Of a DNA stretch of 64,000 nt, positions 52,420-61,680 are shown piece after piece. Position 1 is the first letter of the stretch; every line of letters starts with the position of its first letter. A program made the translations under genes and the position numbers. The DNA is from Lachnospiraceae bacterium. Its GTDB lineage: Bacteria > Bacillota > Clostridia > Lachnospirales > Lachnospiraceae. Where the stretch lies: contig JAFYAS010000045.1 of the NCBI GenBank assembly GCA_017540605.1, forward strand, positions 1-64,000, given 5' to 3'. The notes beneath the pieces were generated by a model. The model saw only the letters and a list, made by a program, of their open reading frames with translations. It had not been told where the DNA came from and did no database searches.

Positions 52420-54405
52420 TTATTCTAATTCTGTTTGCAGTTCTTCCCAGTTCTCATATTCATTCTCAAGCTCTTCGGTGATCTTGGCCTGCTTGGTTGT
52501 GATCTCGGTAAGCTTAGCGGAATTGGTAGCATTTTCGGGATCAGCAAGCTCTTTATTAAGCTCCTCAAGCTGTCCTTCCAGCTCGGTTATCTTGTCCTCC
52601 GCTTTCTTGATATCATTTTTTAGCTTCCTGATACGTGCCTGTTCGGCCTTGTCTGCTTTCCAGTCTGCCTTTGCGGCGGTCTCAGCCTTCAAGATAACAG
52701 GGGCTTCATTTTCCCCACCTTCTTCTGTGAAGGTGATACCATCTCTTATGGCATATGCCTTCTTGTAGACCGGAAGCTCTTTAAGTTCTAAGTATCTGTC
52801 ATAGTTTCCTGTGAACTCAAGCATTTGATAATTCTCGTTGCCTTCGTTCTTAACATCACCCATCAGCTCGTATATCCTGGTGGCTGTCCTGTTGATAAAA
52901 TATCTGTCGTGAGAGACATAGAGGACAGTTCCCGAATAGTTATTAAGCGCCTCCTCAAGTATCTCCTTTGAGGTGATATCCAAGTGGTTGGTGGGCTCGT
53001 CAAGGATAAGGAAGTTCGCTGAAGAGAGCATGAGCTTTGCAAGAGCAACTCTTCCCTGTTCACCACCTGAGAGATCCTTTATCTGTTTAAATACATCATC
53101 GCCTGTGAAAAGAAATGCTGCAAGGAGATTTCTGATCCTGGTATTCGTAAGCTTGGGATAGGCGTCGGAGATCTCCTCGAAAATAGTCTTCTCGGGAGAG
53201 AGTACATGGTGCTCCTGATCGTAGTAGCCAATCTTAACTCTGGCGCCGAGGTTGATCCTACCGTCATCCTTGGAGGTCAGTCTGTTGATGATCTTTAAAA
53301 TGGTGGTCTTTCCTGTACCGTTTGCTCCAATGAGAGCAATACGCTCGCCACGCTTTATATCCATGTTCACATCTGAAAAGAGAGTGTGGTCACCAAAGGA
53401 TTTTTTTAGATGCTCAATAAACAGCACATCCTCGCCACTTTCAAACTCCGGTTCAAGAGAGAGTCTCATGGCATCCTTAAGCTCCTGAGGCTTTTCAAGT
53501 CGCTCAACCTTGTTGAGCATTTTCTCACGGCTCTCGGCACGCTTTATGGATTTCTCTCGGTTGAATGATTTAAGCTTTTCGATGACTGCTTCCTGGTGAG
53601 CTATCTCGGCCTGCTGGTTTAAATAGGCCTTGAGCCTGATGTCGCGTAGTTCCTCGCGCTTCGTAGCGTAGAAGGAATAGTTTCCGTTAAATACCTCTGA
53701 CCTGCCGTTCTCAATCTCAACTACCTTGGTCACAAGTATGTCGAGGAAGTAACGGTCATGGGATACGATAAGAACGCTTCCTCGGTAGGAAGAAAGATAG
53801 CCCTCAAGCCAGGCGATGGAGTCCATATCCAAGTGGTTGGTGGGCTCGTCCAGCAGCAGGATATCGGGACTGGTAAGGAGCAGTCTTCCGAGAGCGACTC
53901 TGGTTTTTTGACCTCCCGAAAGTAGACTGATCTTTTTGTTGAATTCCTCTTCAGTAAATCCTAAACCCTTGATGACACCTGTGATCTCGCTTTCGGTGGC
54001 ATATCCGTTCTTTAACTCAAATTCGGAGCTCAATCTGTTGTAGTCGGTAAGAAGAGCTTCAAGCTCATCACCTTCTTTGGATTTCATAGCTACTTCAAGG
54101 TCTCTGATCCTTTTTTCAAGCTCGAAGATATGCTTCCTTGCTTCTCTCATGGCCTCGTAGATAGTGAGATCCGATTCGTAGGAAACATTCTGGGTGAGAT
54201 ATCCCAGTTCCTTGTCTTTTGCGATTATGATGTTGCCGGAATCGGCTTCCTCGTTACCTGTGATAATACGAAGAAGGGTAGTCTTACCTGCGCCGTTTGC
54301 GCCGACTACAGCCACCCTTTCACGTTCTTCTATATGAAAGTTGATATTTTTCAATATGATATTGTCATTGTATGCCTTATCTATGTTCTGACATGCAAGT
54401 ACCAT
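52420..54405 (-). CDS. ABC-F family ATPase (Uup/YdiF-like)
   Basis: 661 residues from the ATG at 54405, with GCGAGGTG upstream; a GTG three codons earlier overlaps that site. Two ABC ATPase domains are joined by a charged linker: Walker A GANGAGKTT and GANGTGKTT, signatures LSGGQKTR and LSGGEQGR, and LLDEPTNHLD in both halves. There is no membrane part. A C-terminal coiled coil (about 580-660) fits the Uup/YdiF group, which acts at the ribosome in translation. A resistance role cannot be excluded, but the linker shows no obvious drug-resistance extension. Confidence 0.92.
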   Translation of the reverse strand: MVLACQNIDKAYNDNIILKNINFHIEERERVAVVGANGAGKTTLLRIITGNEEADSGNIIIAKDKELGYLTQNVSYESDLTIYEAMREARKHIFELEKRIRDLEVAMKSKEGDELEALLTDYNRLSSEFELKNGYATESEITGVIKGLGFTEEEFNKKISLLSGGQKTRVALGRLLLTSPDILLLDEPTNHLDMDSIAWLEGYLSSYRGSVLIVSHDRYFLDILVTKVVEIENGRSEVFNGNYSFYATKREELRDIRLKAYLNQQAEIAHQEAVIEKLKSFNREKSIKRAESREKMLNKVERLEKPQELKDAMRLSLEPEFESGEDVLFIEHLKKSFGDHTLFSDVNMDIKRGERIALIGANGTGKTTILKIINRLTSKDDGRINLGARVKIGYYDQEHHVLSPEKTIFEEISDAYPKLTNTRIRNLLAAFLFTGDDVFKQIKDLSGGEQGRVALAKLMLSSANFLILDEPTNHLDITSKEILEEALNNYSGTVLYVSHDRYFINRTATRIYELMGDVKNEGNENYQMLEFTGNYDRYLELKELPVYKKAYAIRDGITFTEEGGENEAPVILKAETAAKADWKADKAEQARIRKLKNDIKKAEDKITELEGQLEELNKELADPENATNSAKLTEITTKQAKITEELENEYENWEELQTELE

Positions 54406-54496
54406 GATGTGCACCTCGCTAATTATTTAACCTTGTGTATGATAACATAGTTTAGAGGGGATTTGAAGATAAATTTATTCTCTTCACAAAAAATGC

Positions 54497-54550
54497 TTGA
54501 CAGGATAACGGTGTTATGTTTATAATGTGACACGTACATAACAGTGTTAT
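54497..54550 (+). promoter_or_regulatory. tetR promoter with two operator palindromes
   Basis: -35 TTGACA (54497-54502) and -10 TATAAT (54521-54526) are 18 nt apart. Operator 1, ATAACGGTGTTAT (54505-54517), fills the spacer, and operator 2, ATAACAGTGTTAT (54538-54550), covers the start region. The layout is that of a tightly autorepressed gene. Confidence 0.85.
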
Positions 54551-54565
54551 TTAAAGGGGAATGTT

Positions 54566-55219
54566 ATGGAGAAGGAAAAAGAAACCAAACAAAAGCTTTT
54601 AAAATGTGCTTTGCAGGAATTCTCGGATAAGGGTTATATGAAGGCTTCATTAAGAAACATCTGCAAGAATGCCGGAGTGACCACCGGGGCCTTGTATTTC
54701 TTCTTTAAGGACAAGGATGATCTGTTTCGAAGTCTGGTAAGTGAACCGTTAGCTGAGCTTGAAAGAATGATAGAAGGTCATTTTAATGAGGAAGTGAACA
54801 TATCTTATCTGTTGAAAAAAGGTGAGATCGACATTTCAGAGATAGCTTCAGAGGAAGGACTTGAGGACGACAATGCCGTTGCAAGAGAGGTTCTTAAGTA
54901 TCTTTTTAAGAACAAAGATATATTCGATCTGTTGCTTACAAAGGCTCAGGGCTCCAGCTATGAGAATATAGCTGATCATATGGTGGCTATGGCTGAGAAA
55001 CATTATACAGGGATGTATGCAGTGATGAAAGGGTATGATTCGAAACGTCAGATCACTGCTGAAGATAAGTTCATCATCCACTGGATATCTCATGATCAGA
55101 TAGATATATTCATTCACATACTCACACATTGCAAAAGCTTCAAAGAAGGCGAAAAGCAATTAAAGAACATGATGGCATATATGATAGGCGGATGGTTTGC
55201 CGTCATCAACATAAAATGA
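54566..55219 (+). CDS. TetR-family repressor of the adjacent ABC exporter
   Basis: 217 residues with an N-terminal TetR helix-turn-helix (KASLRNICKNAGVTTGALYF, about 29-48) and a C-terminal ligand/dimer domain. AAAGGGGAATGTT precedes the ATG. Palindromes ATAACRGTGTTAT occur twice at its own promoter and once before the ABC ATPase gene, so it should repress itself and the exporter until an inducer binds. Confidence 0.92.
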   Translation: MEKEKETKQKLLKCALQEFSDKGYMKASLRNICKNAGVTTGALYFFFKDKDDLFRSLVSEPLAELERMIEGHFNEEVNISYLLKKGEIDISEIASEEGLEDDNAVAREVLKYLFKNKDIFDLLLTKAQGSSYENIADHMVAMAEKHYTGMYAVMKGYDSKRQITAEDKFIIHWISHDQIDIFIHILTHCKSFKEGEKQLKNMMAYMIGGWFAVINIK

Positions 55220-55262
55220 TAATAAGGCCTGCGGCTTGCAGGTCTTAAAAAAGGTAATCAAC

Positions 55263-55275
55263 ATAACAGTGTTAT
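55263..55275 (+). promoter_or_regulatory. TetR operator before ABC exporter genes
   Basis: ATAACAGTGTTAT is identical to operator 2 at 54538-54550 and lies 37 bp before the ATPase ATG. A small hairpin at 55224-55246 precedes it but lacks a T-run. No strong -35/-10 pair is obvious; TATATT just after the operator may be the -10. Confidence 0.8.
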
Positions 55276-55311
55276 GTATATTGCGCATATAGAATAAACG
55301 GAGGATTCAAA

Positions 55312-56013
55312 ATGTTTGTTGAAGTAAGTAATATCAAGAAAAGCTATGGAGAGGGCGGAAGCTTCGTACAGGTTCTTAAGGGAGTTTCTGTGGGAGTCGA
55401 AAAGGGAGAGATGTGTGTTATACAGGGTACATCAGGCTCCGGAAAATCAACACTTCTAAACTGCATCGGAGGCCTTGATGAGGTGGACACCGGATCCATA
55501 AAGATAGACGGCAAAGAGATAGTAGGACTTAAAGGGGAGAAGCTTTCTGATTACAGGAGAGAGAGCCTTGGATTCATTTTCCAGTTTTATAACCTGATAC
55601 CGAATCTTACCATCAGAGAGAATGTGCAGGTGTGTCAGTATCTCACTGAGAACGCTCTCGACATGGATGAGCTTCTGAACGTATTGGGACTTTACGAGCA
55701 TCAGCACAAGTTTCCTTCGCAATTGTCAGGTGGTCAGCAGCAAAGATGCGCAATCGCGAGAGCGCTAATTAAGAACCCCAAGCTTCTTCTTTGTGATGAG
55801 CCTACCGGTGCTTTGGATTCCAAGACATCAAGAGATATCCTTATATTGATGGAGAAGATCAACAAACAATACGGCACGACCATGCTTATAGTGACGCACA
55901 ACAATTCTATCAAGAACATGGTCGATCATGTTATCTATTTGAAGGATGGAGAGATATCTAAGAATTATCTGAATGAGACAAAGGTTGCGGCTTGCGAATT
56001 GGAGGATCTGTAA
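55312..56013 (+). CDS. ABC transporter ATPase (MacB/LolD type)
   Basis: 233 residues: Walker A QGTSGSGKSTLLNC (about 39-52), signature SQLSGGQQQRCAIARAL, Walker B LLLCDEPTGALD and the H-loop IVTHN. This subgroup pairs with FtsX-like permeases. CGGAGGATTCAAA precedes the ATG. The permease gene starts one base after the stop. Confidence 0.95.
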   Translation: MFVEVSNIKKSYGEGGSFVQVLKGVSVGVEKGEMCVIQGTSGSGKSTLLNCIGGLDEVDTGSIKIDGKEIVGLKGEKLSDYRRESLGFIFQFYNLIPNLTIRENVQVCQYLTENALDMDELLNVLGLYEHQHKFPSQLSGGQQQRCAIARALIKNPKLLLCDEPTGALDSKTSRDILILMEKINKQYGTTMLIVTHNNSIKNMVDHVIYLKDGEISKNYLNETKVAACELEDL

Positions 56014-56014
56014 A

Positions 56015-58747
56015 ATGCAGAGTGTACTTAGAAAAAGAGTTTTAAGAGATTTAAAGACCAATTTCCTCAGGTATTTTGCGCTTGGTCTGATGATCGCAAT
56101 GGGTATATTTTTGGTAGTGACCATAGTCGGATCGGCAGAGACTTTGACAAAGGGAACCGAGAAGGTAGCCGAGGAGACAAAGCTTGAGGACGGAGAGTTT
56201 GAGGTGTTTGTTCCGTTGACCAAGGCGGAATGTGACACCATAGCTGCTAAAAATATCGAGCTTGAAGAGCATTTCTTTTATGACCTTCAGCTTGATGGAT
56301 ATGATCAAAGTACTGTAAGACTACTAAAGGTTCGTGAAAGAATAGACAAGCTTTATTATATTGACGGCGGTGAACCTGAAAAAAAGAATGATATAGTCGT
56401 TGAAAAAAGATATGCAATAGAGCATGAACTAAAGGTTGGAGGAAACTTCGAGATTGCCGGCGTGACCTACAATATTTCCGGTATTGCCGTAGTATCTGAT
56501 TATGACGGCCCGCAAAAGGAGCTTTCCGATACGTCTTGTAATTCAAAGCAGTTTGGACTTGTGTTTATGACAGAAGACGCCTATGAGGATTTTAAAAGCT
56601 CCGGGAAGGCTCAGAAGTCTGAGGATTATCTGTATGCCTATAGACTTGGTGATGGGGTAACAGACAAGGTATTAAAGGATTATCTCAAGGATTTAAAGAT
56701 TGATGCCTCTGAGGTGGATGATGAATTGTTTACGGAATACTGGGATCGAACCGGTGGAGTTGAAAAGAAGCTCCGTGATGCGGTAAAGGATCTAAGTAAG
56801 GCGACAAAGGATGTAAAAAAGGGACTTACCGAGCTTACGGACAACAATAAGGATATCAATGATGCAACAGCCACACTTATGAATACCTATCTTGATGAGA
56901 CCAATGATGCTTTGAAGAAAAACGGTATGAAGGGCAATCTCACCGAGGACAATTTTGAATCTGAGATAAATGATATATGCGAAAAAAGTGATAATCCATT
57001 TTTGAGACTGACCTTAAAGAATACCAGAGATCAGCTCAAGGATATAAAGAAATACAAGGATGGAATTGAAGAGTATACGGATGGTGTAGAAAAGCTTCAT
57101 GACGGAGTAGGTGAGATGTCGGATGGAGTTGATGAGCTTGATGAAGCAGTAGATGATGCCCTGGATGAATTCGATATATCTTTATCCAACCTGACTATGT
57201 TTTTGAAAAGATCTGACAATCCCAGGATATTTGCGACTAAGAATGACAAGGTGGTTGATATAGAGGTGGGAATCATTGCGGGAGTAGTCATTTTTATACT
57301 TCTTGCATATGTCATATCCGTATTCGTTGTTCACAGCATTGAAAGTGAGAGCAGCATTATAGGAACTCTCTATTCCATGGGTGTTACAAGAAATGATCTT
57401 CTTACTCACTATATCACCCTTCCCGTAGTTGTTACATTTATAGCGGGACTTTTGGGAGCACTTATCGCTGCTACCGGTATCATGGCCCCCATGATCGCAG
57501 AAAGTTCTTACAGTTATTTTTCTATACCTGAGTTTAACTTCGAGATACCATATTATCTGTGGATATATTCAGTGTGCTGCCCCCCCATCATTGCAGTGAT
57601 CGTTAATGTCCTCGTGATAAAAAGTAAGCTCAACAGAACTGCACTTTCATTGATAAAGAATGAAGTAAAACAGAAGGGCATAAAGAAGGTCAATCTTAAG
57701 GGGCTTAGCTTTGTAAATGCATTTCGTATCAGGCAGATGCTTCGGGAGATGAGATCGTCTTTGGCAGTGGTATTTGGAATATTCTTATCGCTTTTGGTAT
57801 TTATGATAGGCGTAAATTGCTTTATTCTATGTAACAATATCGCCAAGGATTACGAAGCTGACACACGCTATGGATATATGTACACTCTCAAGTATCCCGA
57901 GGAGACGCCTCCGGAAAATGCTTCGGTAGCCTATGCATATACCTGTAAAAAATCAACCATGGGCTACAATTTTGATGTGACCATTCTCGGAATAGAAAAG
58001 GACAATCCATATTTTGATGTGGATCCCGGCGACAGCAAGGTTGATGTGGTGATATCATCGGCATTTGCAGAGAAGTTCGGACTTAAGACCGGTGAAGAAT
58101 TCGTCGTCTCTGATGAAGAAAAAGAGTGTAAGTATGCATTTTGCATTAATGAAATCGCAAAGTACTCTTCAGGCTTTTATATCTTTATGGATATTGATGT
58201 GATGCGTGATATGATGGGACAACCTGATGATCATTACAATGTGCTTTTCTCGGATGAAAAGCTGGATATCGATCCCGGAAGACTATATACCATAACGTCA
58301 AGAGAGGATATAGTAAATGGAGCATCAGTATTTACAAGTCTTATGATGCCTATGGTCTATACTATTTCATTTGCATCGGCAGCCATCCTCTGTGTTGTAA
58401 TGTATCTGATGATGAAGGTGATGATTGACAGGAGTGCCTACAACATTTCTCTCATCAAAGTATTCGGTTATAGGCGAAGAGAGGTCAGGAAGCTCTATCT
58501 TGACGGCAATTTCTATATAGTTGCTATCGGAGCTCTTATCTGCCTGCCATTATCAAAGGGTATCATGAATACCTTCTTCCCGTATATGGTGCCGAATGTA
58601 GCCTGTGGATTAAATCTCGGCGCACCCATCTGGTTTTATGTGATCACCTATCTTGTGATGATAGTGCTGTATTTCGTGATCAATTCAATGCTTGTAAGAA
58701 GGATTGATAAGTTCACCCCGGCGGAGGTGCTTAAAAACAGGGAGTGA
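56015..58747 (+). CDS. FtsX-like ABC permease with large extracellular domain
   Basis: 910 residues from the ATG at 56015, with GGAGG 9 nt upstream; a longer frame from 55973 starts inside the ATPase. The first helix (about 19-40) is followed by a roughly 370-residue extracytoplasmic region containing helical, coiled-coil-like segments (about 245-300 and 350-395, with YTDGVEKLHDGVGEMSDGV repeats). A first FtsX core follows (about 415-540), then a second extracellular part and a second core (about 775-905). It works with the ATPase as a mechanotransmission-type exporter, probably for peptides or drugs. Control is by the TetR protein. Confidence 0.9.
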   Translation: MQSVLRKRVLRDLKTNFLRYFALGLMIAMGIFLVVTIVGSAETLTKGTEKVAEETKLEDGEFEVFVPLTKAECDTIAAKNIELEEHFFYDLQLDGYDQSTVRLLKVRERIDKLYYIDGGEPEKKNDIVVEKRYAIEHELKVGGNFEIAGVTYNISGIAVVSDYDGPQKELSDTSCNSKQFGLVFMTEDAYEDFKSSGKAQKSEDYLYAYRLGDGVTDKVLKDYLKDLKIDASEVDDELFTEYWDRTGGVEKKLRDAVKDLSKATKDVKKGLTELTDNNKDINDATATLMNTYLDETNDALKKNGMKGNLTEDNFESEINDICEKSDNPFLRLTLKNTRDQLKDIKKYKDGIEEYTDGVEKLHDGVGEMSDGVDELDEAVDDALDEFDISLSNLTMFLKRSDNPRIFATKNDKVVDIEVGIIAGVVIFILLAYVISVFVVHSIESESSIIGTLYSMGVTRNDLLTHYITLPVVVTFIAGLLGALIAATGIMAPMIAESSYSYFSIPEFNFEIPYYLWIYSVCCPPIIAVIVNVLVIKSKLNRTALSLIKNEVKQKGIKKVNLKGLSFVNAFRIRQMLREMRSSLAVVFGIFLSLLVFMIGVNCFILCNNIAKDYEADTRYGYMYTLKYPEETPPENASVAYAYTCKKSTMGYNFDVTILGIEKDNPYFDVDPGDSKVDVVISSAFAEKFGLKTGEEFVVSDEEKECKYAFCINEIAKYSSGFYIFMDIDVMRDMMGQPDDHYNVLFSDEKLDIDPGRLYTITSREDIVNGASVFTSLMMPMVYTISFASAAILCVVMYLMMKVMIDRSAYNISLIKVFGYRRREVRKLYLDGNFYIVAIGALICLPLSKGIMNTFFPYMVPNVACGLNLGAPIWFYVITYLVMIVLYFVINSMLVRRIDKFTPAEVLKNRE

Positions 58748-58763
58748 TGGCTTTGATAGAGAA

Positions 58764-58873
58764 AGTAGTAATAAGAAGTAATAAGTAGTAATGGAAAATG
58801 AAAGTAGTAATAAGTAGTAATAAGTAGTAATGAAAATTTATAGTAGTAATAAGTAGTAATAAGTAGTATAATG
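58764..58873 (+). repeat. Three blocks of three 10-bp units before AAA ATPase
   Basis: Unit AGTAGTAATA (third unit of a block ends ATG) occurs at 58764-58793, 58803-58832 and 58842-58873. Each block is three units, and blocks are separated by 9-bp AT-rich spacers, giving a 39-bp higher-order period. In the last block the third unit is altered to AGTAGTATAATG and carries the -10 box TATAAT (58867-58872). No conventional -35 box is seen, so the array itself may recruit an activator. Confidence 0.85.
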
Positions 58874-58902
58874 TCTTTAGAATTATAAGGAGACCGTGTA
58901 CT

Positions 58903-59949
58903 ATGAAGAATAATCCGTTTAATCTTGATTTTGGAGCAAAACCCGATTTATATATTCCAAGAGTTCAAGAATTGAATAAGATAGTTGATACTTTTAAACA
59001 GGAAACTCCTTCAACTCATCTCTTTATGCTGATAGGTGCAAGAGGAACCGGAAAGACCGTTTTGATGACCGAAGCTTCGCACAGGCTGAGAGATGAGAAG
59101 GGATGGATCCATATTGATCTCAATTCCGAAAGCAACTTACTTGAGCTTTTAGCATCGAGGTTGTATAAAGATTCTTCTGTCAATTTTTCAAGGTTGAAGC
59201 TTGATATGTCCATCAAAGGCATAGGAGTATCTTACGAAAAGGAAGAAAAGTATTCAAATATTCAGGTTGATCTTGATACCATGATAAAGGAGCTTGATAA
59301 GAAGCATTATCGGCTATTGATAACTATAGATGAAATCTTCAATTCAAAGGATATACGAGAGTTCACTTCCTATTATCAACATTGTATCAGAGAAAAACTA
59401 CCGGTTTTTGTATTGATGACAGGACTATACAAGAATATTAGGGCATTGCAGAATAACAGATCTCAAACCTTTTTGCGACGTGCTCCGAGGATAGAGCTTG
59501 GTCCTCTCAATGAATTGCGTGTAGCTAATCAATACAAATCTGTGTTTAAAGTGGATGATAAAAAAGCATCAATTATTGCTGATCAAACAGATGGTTATTC
59601 CTATGCTTTTCAGATCCTTGGATATATTATGTATGAAATGGGTAAGACAGAGATAGACGAAGATGTATTATCCGAGTACAAGATCAATCTTTTTGAAGCT
59701 TCTTATGAAAAGATATGGGAGGAAATGTCGGAGGGAGAAAGAAAGCTTGTAAAAACGCTATCCGAAATGGACGGGAATCCCGAGGTTAAGGATGTCAGAG
59801 ACAAAGCTGAGATGGATAGTAACACATTTTCTACATACAGAGATACGCTGGTGAAAAGTGGTATCCTATCTAAATCTGTTTCTTATGGAAGAACGGGATT
59901 TTGTTTGCCGTTCTTTAAGGAGTTTGTTGCTATGAAGGAGTTTGATTAA
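58903..59949 (+). CDS. AAA ATPase with winged-helix C-terminus (Orc1-like layout)
   Basis: 348 residues. It begins with an IPRVQELNKIVDTF stretch, then Walker A GARGTGKT (about 43-50), Walker B LLITIDEIF (about 140-148), a sensor region (VLMTGLYKN), a lid and a C-terminal winged helix (about 275-345). It shares layout with the ATPase at 18138 although sequence similarity is modest. TAAGGAGACCGTGTACT precedes the ATG. It stands alone between the repeat array and a terminator. DNA binding to the array by the C-terminal domain is an inference. Confidence 0.8.
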   Translation: MKNNPFNLDFGAKPDLYIPRVQELNKIVDTFKQETPSTHLFMLIGARGTGKTVLMTEASHRLRDEKGWIHIDLNSESNLLELLASRLYKDSSVNFSRLKLDMSIKGIGVSYEKEEKYSNIQVDLDTMIKELDKKHYRLLITIDEIFNSKDIREFTSYYQHCIREKLPVFVLMTGLYKNIRALQNNRSQTFLRRAPRIELGPLNELRVANQYKSVFKVDDKKASIIADQTDGYSYAFQILGYIMYEMGKTEIDEDVLSEYKINLFEASYEKIWEEMSEGERKLVKTLSEMDGNPEVKDVRDKAEMDSNTFSTYRDTLVKSGILSKSVSYGRTGFCLPFFKEFVAMKEFD

Positions 59950-59969
59950 ATAAAATATGAAGATGACCG

Positions 59970-60000
59970 AAGCCCTGCCTTGTGGCAGGGCTTATTATAG
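59970..60000. terminator. Terminator between convergent NTPase genes
   Basis: A 9-bp stem AGCCCTGCC/GGCAGGGCT (59971-59979 with 59984-59992) with loop TTGT. A degenerate copy of the same element lies at 61681-61712, beyond the other end of the next gene. Confidence 0.8.
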
Positions 60001-60019
60001 TAAATTCAATTTTAAAATA

Positions 60020-61441
60020 TCAATCAAATAATTCATCGCCATCAATTTCATTAACTACAATAGAATCTAACCCTTCATGCTTTAAGCCGTTTGAACAGAT
60101 CATAGTTAAGTGAAGAGCCTTTTTTGTTTTGGTTTCGTTTTGAAATACATCCAGCTTGCGCTCAAGAGAAGCTCTATATTCTTTTGTGATCTCAAAATTA
60201 TTTGTAGTATGCTTCATTTCGCAGATGTTGATCACATTGTCCATTCTGTCAATAAGAAGATCTATCTGTGCTCCCGGTGATGAATGCTCACTTCTCCAGG
60301 CATATTCAGAGCTTTCTACTCCGGATATACCTAAGGCGTTTTTTATTTTATCAACATGGTTTAAACACACAAGTTCATATGCAAGACCACTCCATGAATT
60401 ATAGCTTGGAGTTCTGATGTATTTTGTCCATGAAGAAAGTTTCTTATTCTCTGTGAATGTAATGCTAAATAAGACAAATGGGTCTATGATCTGGAAATAT
60501 GCGCAGGTCTTGCTTTTGGCGAAATTTATGTACTTTCGTATAAAGCCACATTGCTCCAATTCACTTAAAGCCTTGGTAAGTAGTGTTCCGTCGGCTATTC
60601 CGGTATCATTTATAATTTCTGTGCGCATTAATCCACTTCGGCGTTTTGCTAATGTTTCTATAATTTGATAATGCTTTTCTGAGTTTTTAAACAGAGAGTT
60701 GAACAATCTTTTATATTCATAATGCAATGGTCCCGATTCGTCGAAAACAAGAGCATCCACATTTTGTGCCAAGCTCATTCTACGACTGAAAAGACCAAGA
60801 TAATAAGGAATACCTCCGAAGATCATATATGCGGAAACAATATCCTCTCTTGATATTTTCAATTCATTTGCCATAAAGAATCTTTCACATTCGCCAAGTG
60901 TAAAAGGCATCAGATGAATCTGTCTGGTAATACGATTGTAAAAACCACCTCTGTCTGTAAGAATGTTTCCAATTATCCAGGATGTGGCGGATCCACACAC
61001 AATTAGGACTATATCTTTTTCAGCAGAAGCGTAACTGTTCCAAAAATGATCAAGAGAAGGCTTAAAATCCGACCTGGGAGTATCCATCCATGGAAGTTCA
61101 TCTAAGAATATAATTCTTTTGCCCGATAGAGGATCACGTGCTACCGAATCATTCTTTAATAGAGATTTTAATCTTGAAAATGCCTCTCTCCAGGTTTTTA
61201 TAGGACTTTTATCTGCACTTCCGTATTCTATCAGACTATCATAAAAAAAGCTTAATTCGTTCTTCATATTTACGTTTTCAACACCTGTGGCATAAAATGA
61301 AAAACGATTGTCAAAGAATTCTTTGATCATAAATGTCTTTCCGACTCTTCGGCGTCCATATACGACTAAAAACTCGGATTTATTTGAGTCAAGACAATCT
61401 TGTAATATCTGTTGTTCTTTTTTTCGACCAATTATGTTCAT
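60020..61441 (-). CDS. Archaeal-type ATPase with PD-(D/E)XK C-terminus (DUF234-like)
   Basis: 473 residues. Walker A is GRRRVGKT (about 29-36) and Walker B is IIFLDELPWM (about 109-118), followed by CGSATSWII and the family segment MPFTLGECERFF. A winged helix (about 265-320) links to a nuclease-like C-terminus in which AQIDLLIDR and NICEMKHT supply the Asp and Glu-x-Lys of a PD-(D/E)XK site, apparently intact. AAGGAAGTGACATT precedes the ATG. These proteins are widespread orphan ATPases; function is unknown. Its promoter carries a private inverted repeat. Confidence 0.85.
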   Translation of the reverse strand: MNIIGRKKEQQILQDCLDSNKSEFLVVYGRRRVGKTFMIKEFFDNRFSFYATGVENVNMKNELSFFYDSLIEYGSADKSPIKTWREAFSRLKSLLKNDSVARDPLSGKRIIFLDELPWMDTPRSDFKPSLDHFWNSYASAEKDIVLIVCGSATSWIIGNILTDRGGFYNRITRQIHLMPFTLGECERFFMANELKISREDIVSAYMIFGGIPYYLGLFSRRMSLAQNVDALVFDESGPLHYEYKRLFNSLFKNSEKHYQIIETLAKRRSGLMRTEIINDTGIADGTLLTKALSELEQCGFIRKYINFAKSKTCAYFQIIDPFVLFSITFTENKKLSSWTKYIRTPSYNSWSGLAYELVCLNHVDKIKNALGISGVESSEYAWRSEHSSPGAQIDLLIDRMDNVINICEMKHTTNNFEITKEYRASLERKLDVFQNETKTKKALHLTMICSNGLKHEGLDSIVVNEIDGDELFD

Positions 61442-61492
61442 AATGTCACTTCCTTTGTTATAAATGTCTGAAATAGCGTATAAATGGTGTGA

Positions 61493-61573
61493 TTCAGATG
61501 ATTATGCCTTTGTATAGATGGTATAATCATCTGAAACTGATTTATTATAGCATTTTTTCAAAAATGAATCAAC
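61493..61573 (-). promoter_or_regulatory. Promoter and 13-bp inverted repeat of ATPase gene
   Basis: On the minus strand: -35 TTGATT (RC of 61568-61573) and -10 TATAAT (RC of 61544-61549), spacing 18. Just downstream lies a perfect inverted repeat, TTCAGATGATTAT (61493-61505) and ATAATCATCTGAA (61523-61535), with a 17-nt centre. It covers the transcription start region and is probably an operator. Confidence 0.7.
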
Positions 61574-61680
61574 AGAATACTTTTTAAAATATGACTAATT
61601 GAAATATTATTAGAAGAGATAGCAATGTATGTTGAAAAAATGTAAGCTTCATAGATTTTGTGTTAAGAAATAGGGTGGAT

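Noticed and set aside
55224-55246. Hairpin after tetR as a terminator
   Set aside because: The stem AAGGCCTGC/GCAGGTCTT is followed by A residues rather than T residues, so it would not terminate transcription on the plus strand.
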